From a bacterium (GTDB lineage Bacteria; Patescibacteriota; Gracilibacteria; JAUYGZ01; DAOVYC01), in contig DAOVYC010000005.1 of the NCBI GenBank assembly GCA_030635805.1, forward strand, positions 1 through 12,418: DNA of 12,418 nt, read 5' to 3'. Below are positions 1 to 7,108 of the stretch, one piece after another; positions within the stretch are counted from its first letter, which is position 1; each line of letters starts with the position of its first letter. The position numbers and the translations under genes are program-made. The notes beneath the pieces are model-generated. The model did not search any database. It saw only the letters and a program-made list of their open reading frames with translations, and had not been told where the DNA came from.

Positions 1-303
1 GACATTTTATCATATTCTCGTCTGTTAGCCTTAGGTTTGGCTACCGGTATTATCGCTATGTCGGTCAATCTTATTGCCGGCATTATTGGTGACATGATTC
101 CATTTATAGGCCCGGTTGTTATGGTCATTATTCTTATTGGTGGTCACATTTTCAACCTGGCCCTAAATGCTCTCGGCTCTTTCATCCATTCCGGCAGGCT
201 TCAGTTCGTAGAATTTTTCGGAAAATTTATGGAAGGTGGCGGAACTCAATTCAAGCCGTTTAAAAAAGAACACAAGTACATTTCGATTGTTGACGAGGTC
301 TAA
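1..303 (+). CDS. ntpI: V/A-type ATPase subunit I (a subunit), C-terminal 100 residues, 5' truncated by window
   Basis: This is the C-terminal end of the membrane stator subunit that, with the K ring, forms the ion path of the rotary ATPase. The reading frame is open from base 1, so the start lies outside the window. The fragment reads through SYSRLLALGLATG, two hydrophobic helices (about residues 8-30 and 35-60), then GHIFNLALNALG, HSGRLQFVEFFGKFMEGGG and a short polar tail, which is the family's typical C-terminus. Two arginines, R7 and R66 of the fragment, sit 59 residues apart; from memory this equals the spacing of the two essential arginines in the Thermus subunit (563 and 622), so the functional half of the ion channel appears intact. 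It is the first visible gene of the operon; ntpK follows after 96 bases. Confidence 0.93.
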   Translation, partial: DILSYSRLLALGLATGIIAMSVNLIAGIIGDMIPFIGPVVMVIILIGGHIFNLALNALGSFIHSGRLQFVEFFGKFMEGGGTQFKPFKKEHKYISIVDEV

Positions 304-322
304 TCTATTGTTTTTTACTTAC

Positions 323-399
323 GAGCATAACATAATATTCCTACTCACTATGCTCATAGCAATCTTATCTTATATTTTTTATTTTTTTATTTTTCTATT
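323..399 (+). promoter_or_regulatory. ntpI-ntpK spacer: hairpin followed by a T-rich leader in front of ntpK
   Basis: A perfect 7-bp inverted repeat, GAGCATA (323-329) with TATGCTC (349-355), encloses a 19-base loop. It is followed, up to the ntpK start codon, by a strongly T-rich stretch with isolated A residues at 374, 381, 389 and 397. There is no Shine-Dalgarno sequence. A U-rich leader before the gene for the most abundant subunit recalls the U-rich translational enhancer ahead of E. coli atpE. That role here is inference. A partial transcription stop is the alternative, but the T tract starts some 17 bases after the stem. Confidence 0.4.
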
Positions 400-900
400 A
401 TGGCAGAATTCTTTTCTCAATTTGGAGGATTGGCCCTGGCTATGGCGGGTGCCGCAATAGCCGTAATTCTCGGCGGTATCGGATCCATCATTGGAGTAAG
501 TGTTACTGGACAAGCCGGTGCTGGTGTAACTACCGAAAAACCGGACGCCTTCGGTAAGATCCTTCTTCTTGAAGCCCTTCCGGGTACTCAGGGTATTTAT
601 GGATTCCTGGGAGCATTCATGATTATGCTTCAGTTAGGAATTTTAGGCGGAAGCCCGGTTCAAATTGATATGGCTACCGGCTGGGCATTTTTCTTTGCCG
701 CCTTACCGGTTGGTTTTACATGTCTCTTCTCTGGAATGTATCAAGGTAAAGTGTCAGCCGCTGGCCTTAACATAATTGCCAAAGATCCGGCCAACGCCGG
801 TAAAGCTGTAATCCTTTCCGCGATGGTTGAAACATACGCTGTTCTAGGTCTTCTTATTTCAATTTTCCTTATTCTAGGTATTCAAATAGTGGCCGCTTAA
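400..900 (+). CDS. ntpK: V/A-type ATPase subunit K (proteolipid rotor ring, c subunit)
   Basis: This is the membrane rotor-ring subunit whose copies carry the coupling ion past subunit I. The 166-residue protein has four hydrophobic helices arranged as two hairpins (roughly 10-35, 55-80, 92-115 and 136-163), matching the double-hairpin V-type proteolipid of about 156-160 residues rather than the 80-residue F-type c subunit. The second hairpin ends in MVETYAVLG, where E144 is the ion-binding carboxylate. PGTQGIYG gives T63, Q64 and Y67, and SGMYQGKV gives Q115. These match the Na+-coordinating set known from the E. hirae ring (T64, Q65, Q110, E139 and nearby Y68), so Na+ coupling is plausible. 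E58 in the first hairpin falls where E. hirae has a glutamine. The ATG at 400 fits the family's N-terminus and has no Shine-Dalgarno sequence. Confidence 0.95.
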   Translation: MAEFFSQFGGLALAMAGAAIAVILGGIGSIIGVSVTGQAGAGVTTEKPDAFGKILLLEALPGTQGIYGFLGAFMIMLQLGILGGSPVQIDMATGWAFFFAALPVGFTCLFSGMYQGKVSAAGLNIIAKDPANAGKAVILSAMVETYAVLGLLISIFLILGIQIVAA

Positions 901-913
901 TCATTTAACTAAG

Positions 914-952
914 AATTAGTAATTAAAATTTAAAATTGTTAATTTAATTAAC
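914..952 (+). repeat. AT-rich heptamer-periodic spacer between ntpK and ntpE
   Basis: The spacer can be read as degenerate 7-base units such as AATTAGT (914-920) and AATTAAA (921-927), with similar units up to 948. The last 15 bases (938-952) form a palindrome: GTTAATT, a central T, then AATTAAC, directly abutting the ATG at 953. Strong AT bias makes chance similarity likely, so the repeat call is tentative. Confidence 0.35.
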
Positions 953-1513
953 ATGGCCCTGCAAGACATACTTAATTCAATCCAAGAAAAACTTGAAGAA
1001 GAACTTCAAAAGATTGAAGACGATGAGAAAAAAAGTATTGATGAGATTCGTAAACAAATGAAAAAAGAAGAGAAAAAAACACACGACGAATTAATCAAAC
1101 AAAAAGAACAGAAAATAAATGATCTCAAGCAAAAAATGAGTACAATTCTCAAAATGGAATCTAGAAATTCAATGCTGGAAGCCAAAACAAAACTGGTAGA
1201 CAGTGTTTTTGACTCTGTTCTTGAAAAACTAAACAATCTTTCCGATAGTGATTATAAAAAATGGCTATTAACTTCTATAAAAGAAATAGCCTTGAAAGAA
1301 GGGGAAATTGTACCGGCAAAAGGTAAAGAGAAATTAATTGAGGAAGCTATTAAAGAATCAAAATCAGAACTAAAAATCGCTGAAGCGGAAGAATTTAGTG
1401 GTGGTTTTATTATTCGCTCAAAGAATATCGAGATCGACAATACTTTTACATCAATAGTCTATAAACAACTAAAGCCTGAATTAGAGCTTCAAACGGCAAA
1501 AATTCTCTTTTAA
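953..1513 (+). CDS. ntpE: V/A-type ATPase subunit E (peripheral stalk)
   Basis: This subunit forms part of the peripheral stalk that holds the A3B3 head still against the membrane stator. The 186-residue protein has a highly charged helical N-terminal part (about 5-75, rich in E, K and Q, with coiled-coil heptads) and a globular C-terminal domain with the family signature FSGGFIIRSKNIEIDNTF near 147-165. Length agrees with the usual 185-200 residues. The stalk partner, subunit G/H, is not visible and would be expected upstream of ntpI. The gene lies 52 bases after ntpK and 15 bases before ntpC, consistent with one transcript. No Shine-Dalgarno sequence precedes the ATG. Confidence 0.92.
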   Translation: MALQDILNSIQEKLEEELQKIEDDEKKSIDEIRKQMKKEEKKTHDELIKQKEQKINDLKQKMSTILKMESRNSMLEAKTKLVDSVFDSVLEKLNNLSDSDYKKWLLTSIKEIALKEGEIVPAKGKEKLIEEAIKESKSELKIAEAEEFSGGFIIRSKNIEIDNTFTSIVYKQLKPELELQTAKILF

Positions 1514-1528
1514 TATCTTGAATAATAT

Positions 1529-2548
1529 ATGAATACAGCGAACTTTGCTTACATAACGGGACTTATTCGTACTCTTGAAACAAGGCTTCTTAGTCAAAAT
1601 GAGCTTGATAGAATGGTTGATGCTCGTAATTTTCAAGACGCTTATCGTGTTTTGAATGAGCTTGATTATTCAAGATTTTTAGATAAAGCAAAAACACCAA
1701 TAGAATTTCAAAAGGTCTTGGAAGCGGACATGCTCGACACTAAAGAATTACTGATCAGCAGGTGTCCTCATTCATGGTTTCTAAATATTTTTTGGTACAG
1801 ATACGATATCCATAATATCAAAACGCTTCTCAAGGCAAAATTAATGGGAAAAACAGCAGAGTCCGTAGAGCATCTTCTTATGAAGCTGGGGAATATTCCT
1901 TTTGATATTCTCATTAAATATATTTTTAATGAAGAGAGAATTGTTTTAGATCCGCACGAACATGAAAAAATAGAGAAAGTCATTCAAAAAGCCAAAACCA
2001 AGTTTGCCCTTAACGGAAACCCGCAGGAAGTAGACTATATTGTAGATAGACTCTATTTCCAGTTAGCTCTCACGACTGCCAGAAGAACTAGATTACCTTT
2101 CATCATTGAATATATCCGGCACCTGATCGATCTATCAAACATCAAACTTTATCTTCGTCTGGAAAACTGGAAGGACGAAAGTGCGGATAAACTGGGACTT
2201 CTTGCCAAAGGGGGAAAACTGGATTTTAATATCTTCTTCAAAGAAGAGGAAGCTTTTCTTTATGAAATTAGTATGACCAGCTACAAGGATTTCGTAGAAA
2301 AAAGTATCGAAGAAATCAGAAATGAAGATCAATTTATTCAACTTGAGAACGAAGCAGAAAACTATGTTGCCAAATATCTACGAACAAAAAGATTTGAAGC
2401 AATAGGTCCCGAAGTTGTTATGAACTATTTTGTTGCTAAAAAAAATAATGATATGGTTACCCGTTTAGTCTTGATCGGGAAAATGAATAATATCGCTCCG
2501 GACAAAATTCGAAAAAATGTCCGTACTCTCTACTCTAATGTTTCCTAA
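1529..2548 (+). CDS. ntpC: V/A-type ATPase subunit C (AC39/V0-d family)
   Basis: This soluble all-helical, funnel-shaped subunit sits on top of the K ring and couples it to the central axle (D and F). The protein has 339 residues, typical for the family. Recognisable parts are the N-terminal segment YITGLIRTLETRLLSQ, and the repeated aromatic-asparagine motifs YRYDIHNIKTLLKAK (about 90-105) and IIEYIRHLIDLSNIKLYLR, which mark the internal three-fold pseudo-repeats. The position between E and F is canonical, and only 6 bases separate it from ntpG, suggesting translational coupling. There is no Shine-Dalgarno sequence at the ATG. Confidence 0.92.
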   Translation: MNTANFAYITGLIRTLETRLLSQNELDRMVDARNFQDAYRVLNELDYSRFLDKAKTPIEFQKVLEADMLDTKELLISRCPHSWFLNIFWYRYDIHNIKTLLKAKLMGKTAESVEHLLMKLGNIPFDILIKYIFNEERIVLDPHEHEKIEKVIQKAKTKFALNGNPQEVDYIVDRLYFQLALTTARRTRLPFIIEYIRHLIDLSNIKLYLRLENWKDESADKLGLLAKGGKLDFNIFFKEEEAFLYEISMTSYKDFVEKSIEEIRNEDQFIQLENEAENYVAKYLRTKRFEAIGPEVVMNYFVAKKNNDMVTRLVLIGKMNNIAPDKIRKNVRTLYSNVS

Positions 2549-2554
2549 ATAACC

Positions 2555-2899
2555 ATGAATTTCAAAATAGCCATTATCGGACCCAAAGATGCCATTATTG
2601 GATTTACCGCCCTTGGTGTGGTTCCCTTTGAATGCTACAACGCAGATGATGCCTTGGAGATTCTAAAGAAAATGCGCAGTGATATCATCGAGGAAAATGA
2701 AGACAGATTTGCTATCGTACTTATCAACGAGGATCTTATTAAAGATATTTCTCAGGATGAGTACAAAAAAATAACCAAAGAAGCTCTTCCGGCAATTATT
2801 TCTGTTCCCGGTATTCAAGGCGGTACCGGTTTCGGTGCTGAAAAAGTACGTCGAATGGTGGAGCAGGCTGTCGGTAGCGACATCTTTGGAGAGAAATAA
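2555..2899 (+). CDS. ntpG: V/A-type ATPase subunit F (central axle; NtpG in E. hirae naming)
   Basis: Subunit F binds subunit D to complete the central rotor shaft and tunes ATPase activity. The 114-residue protein is slightly longer than the usual 100-110. It begins with a Rossmann-like strand, KIAIIGPKDAIIGFTALGV, and the conserved C-terminal part reads LPAIISVPGIQGGTGFGAEKVRRMVEQAVG, the family signature for subunit F. I use ntpG because the E. hirae gene called ntpF encodes a stalk protein. It starts 6 bases after ntpC. It is followed by the longest spacer of the operon (145 bases), which separates the membrane and stalk genes from the head genes A, B and D. Confidence 0.92.
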   Translation: MNFKIAIIGPKDAIIGFTALGVVPFECYNADDALEILKKMRSDIIEENEDRFAIVLINEDLIKDISQDEYKKITKEALPAIISVPGIQGGTGFGAEKVRRMVEQAVGSDIFGEK

Positions 2900-3040
2900 A
2901 CAAAAGGTAAAAGGCAAAATTAAAAAGGCAAAACTAACGAATCTATAACTTAATAATTCATATTTCGGATTTCATTTCCTTTTTACTTTTTCTTTTTTAC
3001 TTCCCCTTTTCCCTTTTTACTTTTTCCTTTTTACTTTAAA
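2900..3040 (+). repeat. Heptamer-periodic purine/pyrimidine inverted repeat between ntpG and ntpA
   Basis: The left part (2900-2934) is purine-rich and falls into 7-base units such as GTAAAAG (2907-2913) and GCAAAAT (2914-2920). The right part (2978-3040) is pyrimidine-rich and holds nine consecutive 7-base units, for example CTTTTTA (3013-3019) and CTTTTTC (3020-3026); the 14-mer CCTTTTTACTTTTT occurs at 2978 and again at 3012. The reverse complement of 2902-2933 aligns with 3007-3037 with only a few mismatches and one-base gaps, so the RNA could form a long A-U-rich stem with a loop of about 70 bases, ending 7 bases before the ntpA ATG. The middle (2935-2977) holds AT-rich sequence with repeated ATTTC. 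No promoter is convincing. Confidence 0.75.
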
Positions 3041-3044
3041 AATT

Positions 3045-4811
3045 ATGTCAGAATCAAGTAGTTCAAAAATTATCAAAGTTTCCGGTCCCCTCGTGGTTGC
3101 TGATGGCATGAAAGATGCCAAAATGTACGAGGTGGTACGTGTATCCGACAAACAACTTATCGGAGAGGTTATTCGCCTTGAAAAAGGCAAAGCTTCCATT
3201 CAGGTATACGAAGATACTTCCGGAGTGGGTCCGGGAGAGCCTGTAGTTGCTACCGGAGAAACTCTTTCCGTAGAACTTGGACCTGGTCTTTTGGAATCTA
3301 TTTACGATGGTATTCAGAGGCCACTAAAAGATATTGAAGCTGCGTCCAAATCTCCATTTATTGCTCGTGGTATTGACACCCCCGGTTTGGACAGAAAGAA
3401 AAAATGGGCTTTTAAACCGATCGTAAAAGTGGGTAATAAGGTGCAAGAGGGTGATGTTTTGGGGGAAGTTAAAGAGACCACTCTTATTACTCACCGAATT
3501 ATGACTCCCGTTGGAAAATCAGGGAAAATTATAAAAATTGAATCGGGATCAAAAACCATTGAAGAGGTAATAGCGGTAATTGAAGGAAAAAATGGTGAAA
3601 AACATGAAATAACCATGCTCCAAAAATGGAGTATTCGTAACCCGCGTAAATACAAGGGGAAGAAAATGCCAAAAACACCCCTGGTTACCGGAATGCGTAT
3701 TTTGGACACTCTTTTCCCAATGGTAAAAGGTGGGGCGGGGTGTATTCCCGGTCCATTTGGCGCCGGAAAAACAGTTACTCAGCAGTCACTTGCCAAATAT
3801 TGCAACGCGGAAGTTATTGTTTACATCGGTTGCGGAGAACGTGGTAACGAGATGACTGACGTCCTTCAGGAATTTCCGGAACTAAAAGATCCGAATACGG
3901 GAGAGCCTCTCATGAAGCGTACCGTTATGATCGCCAATACTTCCAATATGCCGGTAGCCGCTCGTGAAGCGTCCGTTTACACCGGTATCACTATCGCCGA
4001 ATATTACCGAGATATGGGCTACAACGTAACACTTTTAGCCGATTCCACTTCACGTTGGGCGGAAGCCATGCGTGAAATCTCCGGTCGTCTGGAAGAGATG
4101 CCGGGTGAAGAAGGCTATCCCGCTTATCTTGGATCACGTACCGCTCAATTCTACGAAAGAGCCGGATACATCGAATGTCTTGGTTCAGAAGGTCGTGAAG
4201 GTTCTCTCACCGTTATCGGTGCCGTATCGCCTCCGGGTGGAGATCTTTCCGAGCCGGTTACCCAAAACACCCTTCGCGTAACCAAAGCTTTCTGGGGACT
4301 GGACGCCAAACTTGCTTATCGACGTCATTTCCCGGCTATTAACTGGATCTCCAGTTATTCCCTTTATCTGCCAAATGTACAAGATTATCTAAAAAAAGAA
4401 ATCGCAGAAGATTATATGGATATCCGAACCACCATGATGGGACTTCTTCAGGAGGAAGCTAAGTTAGAGGAAATTGTTCGACTGGTGGGCATGGAATCTC
4501 TTTCTTCAAAAGAAAAATTAATTATGGAAGTAGCTAAAATGATTCGTGAAGATTTCCTCTTTCAAAACGCTTTTGATGCAACAGATGCCTATACTTCTCT
4601 TCAAAAACAATACAGACTAATGAAATTGATTATTTCCTTCTATAAGGAAGCTTCCGGTGTTATCGATCAAGAAGATTTTGACTTTGTAAAATTACAGGAA
4701 CTGTCGGTAAGGTCAGATATTACCCAAGCCAGCTTTATTCCCGAGAACGAGATGAAAAAATTTGATGACATCGAAAACGACATAAAAGAACAAATTTCAT
4801 CCCTACGCTAA
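3045..4811 (+). CDS. ntpA: V/A-type ATPase catalytic subunit A
   Basis: This is the catalytic subunit that hydrolyses or makes ATP in the A3B3 head. The 588-residue length is typical. In order it has the N-terminal beta barrel (about 8-75, starting IIKVSGPLVVADGM), the A-specific bulge domain (about 110-190), the nucleotide-binding domain and the helical C-terminal domain. The Walker A loop GPFGAGKT occupies residues 236-243 with K242. The catalytic glutamate is E265 in GCGERGNEMTDVL. LLADSTSRWAEAMREISGRLEEMPGEEGYPAYL is the expected downstream block. The start at 3045 preserves the family's N-terminus, preceded by a short serine-rich stretch. The leader is the pyrimidine repeat, with no Shine-Dalgarno sequence. 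ntpB follows after 30 bases. Confidence 0.97.
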   Translation: MSESSSSKIIKVSGPLVVADGMKDAKMYEVVRVSDKQLIGEVIRLEKGKASIQVYEDTSGVGPGEPVVATGETLSVELGPGLLESIYDGIQRPLKDIEAASKSPFIARGIDTPGLDRKKKWAFKPIVKVGNKVQEGDVLGEVKETTLITHRIMTPVGKSGKIIKIESGSKTIEEVIAVIEGKNGEKHEITMLQKWSIRNPRKYKGKKMPKTPLVTGMRILDTLFPMVKGGAGCIPGPFGAGKTVTQQSLAKYCNAEVIVYIGCGERGNEMTDVLQEFPELKDPNTGEPLMKRTVMIANTSNMPVAAREASVYTGITIAEYYRDMGYNVTLLADSTSRWAEAMREISGRLEEMPGEEGYPAYLGSRTAQFYERAGYIECLGSEGREGSLTVIGAVSPPGGDLSEPVTQNTLRVTKAFWGLDAKLAYRRHFPAINWISSYSLYLPNVQDYLKKEIAEDYMDIRTTMMGLLQEEAKLEEIVRLVGMESLSSKEKLIMEVAKMIREDFLFQNAFDATDAYTSLQKQYRLMKLIISFYKEASGVIDQEDFDFVKLQELSVRSDITQASFIPENEMKKFDDIENDIKEQISSLR

Positions 4812-4813
4812 AT

Positions 4814-4834
4814 AACTTCCAACTTCTAACTTAA
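4814..4834 (+). repeat. AACTTCY heptamer tandem repeat between ntpA and ntpB
   Basis: Three adjacent 7-base units fill the 30-base spacer: AACTTCC (4814-4820), AACTTCT (4821-4827), and a third beginning AACTTA at 4828. It lies wholly in the leader immediately before ntpB and leaves no room for a Shine-Dalgarno sequence. The unit differs from those of the other spacers, but the period is the same. Confidence 0.6.
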
Positions 4835-4841
4835 CTAAATT

Positions 4842-6224
4842 ATGCAAAAAGAATACAAGACAATTACAAAGATTACCGGACCTCTGGTTTTTGTAGAAGA
4901 GGTCGAAGGTATCAAATATGAAGAGCTTGTTGAAATCACCCTGGCGAACGGTGAAGCAAGACTTGGTAAAGTACTTGAGGCTCATAAAGGAATGGCCCTG
5001 GTACAGATGTTTGAAAGTACTCAGGGGGTTTCGACAGAAGGCAGCAAAGCTCGTTTCCTGGGAAAAACCCTTGAGCTTGGTGTATCGGAAGATATGCTTG
5101 GACGTGTATTTTCCGGTTTCGGTCGACCCATTGACGATGGTCCGGAGATTATTGCTGAAAAAAAATTAGATGTTAATGGGAATCCCATTAACCCTTGGTC
5201 ACGTGAATTTCCTAACGACTTTATTCAAACCGGAATTTCCACCATCGACTGCTTAAATACTCTTGTGCGTGGTCAAAAGCTTCCCATCTTCTCAGGGGCC
5301 GGTCTTCCGCATTCACGTATTGCTGCTCAGATTGCTCGTCAGGCCAAGGTAAGAAATACGGGAGAAGAGAAGAAAGAAGAAAAATTTGCCGTAGTTTTCG
5401 GAACTATGGGGGTAACTTTTGAAGAAGCTCAATATTTTATCAATGAATTTGAAAAAACGGGAGCTATCGAACACTCAGTGCTTTTCATTAATACGGCCGA
5501 CAATCCTGTCGTAGAAAGAATCGCGGTTCCTCGCATGGCTTCTACCGCTGCCGAATATCTCGCTTTCGAAAAAGGATATCAGGTTACCGTAATTCTTACC
5601 GACATGACCAACTACGCCGAAGCTCTTCGTGAAGTATCTGCCGCCCGTAAAGAGATTCCCGGACGACGTGGTTACCCCGGTTACCTCTACACCGATCTAT
5701 CTACAATTTACGAAAGAGCCGGTCGTATAAAAGGAAAAGAGGGAAGTATTACTCAGATTCCTATTCTAACCATGCCCGAAGATGATATTACTCATCCAAT
5801 TCCGGATCTTACCGGATATATTACCGAGGGGCAGATCGTACTTTCTCGTGAACTTCATGCCAAGGGTGTTTACCCGCCGGTAAACGTACTTCCATCTCTT
5901 TCTCGTTTGGCTCCTATTGGACGTAAAAGAACTCGTGAAGATCATGAAGGTCTCTTTAGCCAACTCTACGCTTCTTACGCTCGCGGTAAAGATGTGCGTG
6001 AACTCGCCGTCATTCTTGGTGAATCAGCCCTGAGTGACATCGACAAACTATATCTTAAATTTGCCGACGAATTTGAAGATCAATTTATCCGACAGGGCGA
6101 GAACGAAGATCGTGACATCGAAAAAACATTCGAAATCTCCTGGAAACTTCTTTCCAAGCTTCCAAAAGAAGAGCTCAAGCGTGTTAAACCGGAACACATC
6201 GAGAAGTACATGCCTAAATCTTAG
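4842..6224 (+). CDS. ntpB: V/A-type ATPase regulatory subunit B
   Basis: This non-catalytic head subunit alternates with A and supplies the arginine finger at the A/B interface. It has 460 residues, the usual length. The N-terminal barrel starts [17 protein letters not shown]. The nucleotide-fold loop reads SGAGLPHSR (151-159) instead of a GKT Walker A, as expected for a non-catalytic B subunit. The conserved block LPSLSRL puts the arginine-finger candidate at R355, and [18 protein letters not shown] follows. [20 protein letters not shown] is the typical B-family stretch. It sits between A and D as in other operons; ntpD begins 47 bases later. Confidence 0.96.
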   Translation: MQKEYKTITKITGPLVFVEEVEGIKYEELVEITLANGEARLGKVLEAHKGMALVQMFESTQGVSTEGSKARFLGKTLELGVSEDMLGRVFSGFGRPIDDGPEIIAEKKLDVNGNPINPWSREFPNDFIQTGISTIDCLNTLVRGQKLPIFSGAGLPHSRIAAQIARQAKVRNTGEEKKEEKFAVVFGTMGVTFEEAQYFINEFEKTGAIEHSVLFINTADNPVVERIAVPRMASTAAEYLAFEKGYQVTVILTDMTNYAEALREVSAARKEIPGRRGYPGYLYTDLSTIYERAGRIKGKEGSITQIPILTMPEDDITHPIPDLTGYITEGQIVLSRELHAKGVYPPVNVLPSLSRLAPIGRKRTREDHEGLFSQLYASYARGKDVRELAVILGESALSDIDKLYLKFADEFEDQFIRQGENEDRDIEKTFEISWKLLSKLPKEELKRVKPEHIEKYMPKS

Positions 6225-6261
6225 TAGTTCTAAATCTTGTAATTTTCCGATCTTAAATCTT
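6214..6261 (+). repeat. Three copies of YTAAATCTT across the ntpB end and the ntpB-ntpD spacer
   Basis: CTAAATCTT occurs at 6214-6222 and 6230-6238, and TTAAATCTT at 6253-6261; each copy is followed by a short T/A/G-rich tail. The first copy encodes the last residues of NtpB and includes the first base of its stop codon, so the repeat has spread into, or grown out of, coding sequence. The spacing (16 then 23 bases) is irregular. Confidence 0.5.
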
Positions 6262-6271
6262 TTAATAGAAA

Positions 6272-6910
6272 ATGGCCATCCTCAACGTCAGCTCAACTCG
6301 AATGGTACTACTTGACCTCAAAAAGAGAGTCAAGACTGCCCAGCGCGGACATAAATTACTGAAAGACAAGCAAGATGGTTTGATGAAAAAATTTATGGAA
6401 ATTATTCGTGAGGTAAAAGAATTAAGAAAAGATGTGGAAGATAAACTGGCCAAAGCTTTTGAACATCAGATGTACGCCTCCGCTCTTCTTCTCCCGGAAA
6501 TGACCGAAAGTGCCCTTTCTTTCCCAAAGGCGAAGATGCACCTGGAAGTAAAAACCAAGAACGTGATGAGTGTTCGTATTCCTGAATTTGATTTTAAAAA
6601 AGAAGGAGACATAATGACCTACGGTGTTTTTCAGACCAGTGCAGAATTAGATACCGCCCTAAGAGCCTTTAATAAAGTTTTTCCGCTCCTCATTCGCCTC
6701 GCTCAGATCGAAAAAACGGCCGAAGCTCTCGCTATCGAAATTGAAACCACCCGCCGAAGAGTAAACGCCCTTGAACACAAGATCGTTCCCGATCTTGTCG
6801 AAACCGTCAAATTCATTTCCATGAAACTCGGCGAAAACGAAAGAAGCGTCATCATTACCACGATGGCGGTTAAGGCGATGATAGAGAGTAGCGAGAAGAG
6901 TGGTTCGTAG
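6272..6910 (+). CDS. ntpD: V/A-type ATPase subunit D (central rotor shaft)
   Basis: Subunit D is the long antiparallel coiled coil that rotates inside the A3B3 head, the counterpart of F-type gamma. The 212-residue length is typical. The N-terminal helix starts LNVSSTRMVLLDLKKRVKTAQRGHKLLKDK, the middle holds a less conserved globular part (about 90-130), and the C-terminal helix carries TRRRVNALEHKIVPDLVETVKFI, the diagnostic D motif. The extreme C-terminus after NERS (VIITTMAVKAM, then a Ser-rich tail ending SGS) looks unlike the positively charged tails I expect. The final codons run straight into the palindromic element at 6911, so the natural end may have been altered by it. This is the last visible gene of the operon and its stop is TAG. 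Confidence 0.94.
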   Translation: MAILNVSSTRMVLLDLKKRVKTAQRGHKLLKDKQDGLMKKFMEIIREVKELRKDVEDKLAKAFEHQMYASALLLPEMTESALSFPKAKMHLEVKTKNVMSVRIPEFDFKKEGDIMTYGVFQTSAELDTALRAFNKVFPLLIRLAQIEKTAEALAIEIETTRRRVNALEHKIVPDLVETVKFISMKLGENERSVIITTMAVKAMIESSEKSGS

Positions 6911-6945
6911 CGAAGTGATTGTGAGCTTGTCGAATAATCACGAAG
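6911..6945. repeat. Palindromic TGAGCTTGTCGA-type element abutting the ntpD stop
   Basis: The arms GTGATT (6915-6920) and AATCAC (6936-6941) enclose a 15-base loop that contains TGAGCTTGTCGA (6922-6933), flanked by CGAAG words. Elements in which TTCGACAAGCTCA or its complement lies inside a short palindrome are a REP-like intergenic family I recall from several bacterial phyla. Membership is judged from the core word only. It begins directly after the ntpD stop codon. Confidence 0.55.
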
Positions 6946-6952
6946 CGAAGAA

Positions 6953-7019
6953 TTCCGCAATAAAATTTACCTTGAAGTCAAAGGATGAATAATCCAACAA
7001 GGTTAATTTTATGAAGGAA
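6953..7019. terminator. Strong hairpin in the ntpD / unknown-gene convergent spacer (candidate terminator)
   Basis: A 15-base arm ATAAAATTTACCTTG (6960-6974) pairs with 6998-7012 with a single mismatch (14 of 15), around a 23-base loop. A 3x3 internal loop then allows TTCC (6953-6956) to pair with GGAA (7016-7019). Within the loop, CAAAGG (6979-6984) can pair instead with CCTTG (6970-6974), an alternative fold. On the - strand the stem ends in a T-rich arm, which suits termination of the convergent - strand gene; on the + strand there is no following T tract. The terminator role is inferred. Confidence 0.5.
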
Positions 7020-7031
7020 AACTCTTCCCTA

Positions 7032-7097
7032 TTGAGAGGCTCAAGAACAACAATCCCAAGTGTCTCACCGTGTCCGCCATAGTTCCGACACAGTCGG
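7032..7097. other. Two small perfect hairpins in the same spacer
   Basis: TTGAG (7032-7036) and CTCAA (7040-7044) form a 5-bp stem with a 3-base loop. CCGAC (7085-7089) and GTCGG (7093-7097) form another 5-bp stem with loop ACA. Neither is followed by a T tract on either strand. Together with the two larger palindromes upstream they make four stems in about 185 bases. No reading frame is supported here. Confidence 0.45.
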
Positions 7098-7108
7098 GAC
7101 GAAGGAGG

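Noticed and set aside
372..396. T-rich run as a Rho-independent terminator between ntpI and ntpK
   Set aside because: The nearest stem (323-355) ends about 17 bases earlier and is only 7 bp and AT-rich; operon continuity in all related clusters argues against a full stop.
236..460. A + strand reading frame of 74 codons with hydrophobic content bridging ntpI and ntpK
   Set aside because: It overlaps the 3' end of ntpI and the 5' end of ntpK in another frame, and its hydrophobicity comes from the T-rich spacer. No start context supports it.
550..620. E58 of subunit K as a second ion-carrying carboxylate
   Set aside because: It aligns with a non-ligand position (a glutamine in E. hirae) five residues before the conserved threonine ligand T63; a change in ion number per subunit cannot be claimed from this.
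2900..3040. CRISPR array in the repetitive spacer
   Set aside because: Units are 7 bases, contiguous and without unique spacers; no cas gene is nearby.
7085..7100. CCGAC/GTCGG hairpin as a copy of the terminator at 11591-11624
   Set aside because: It shares only the core word; the stem is 5 bp and there is no T run on either side.
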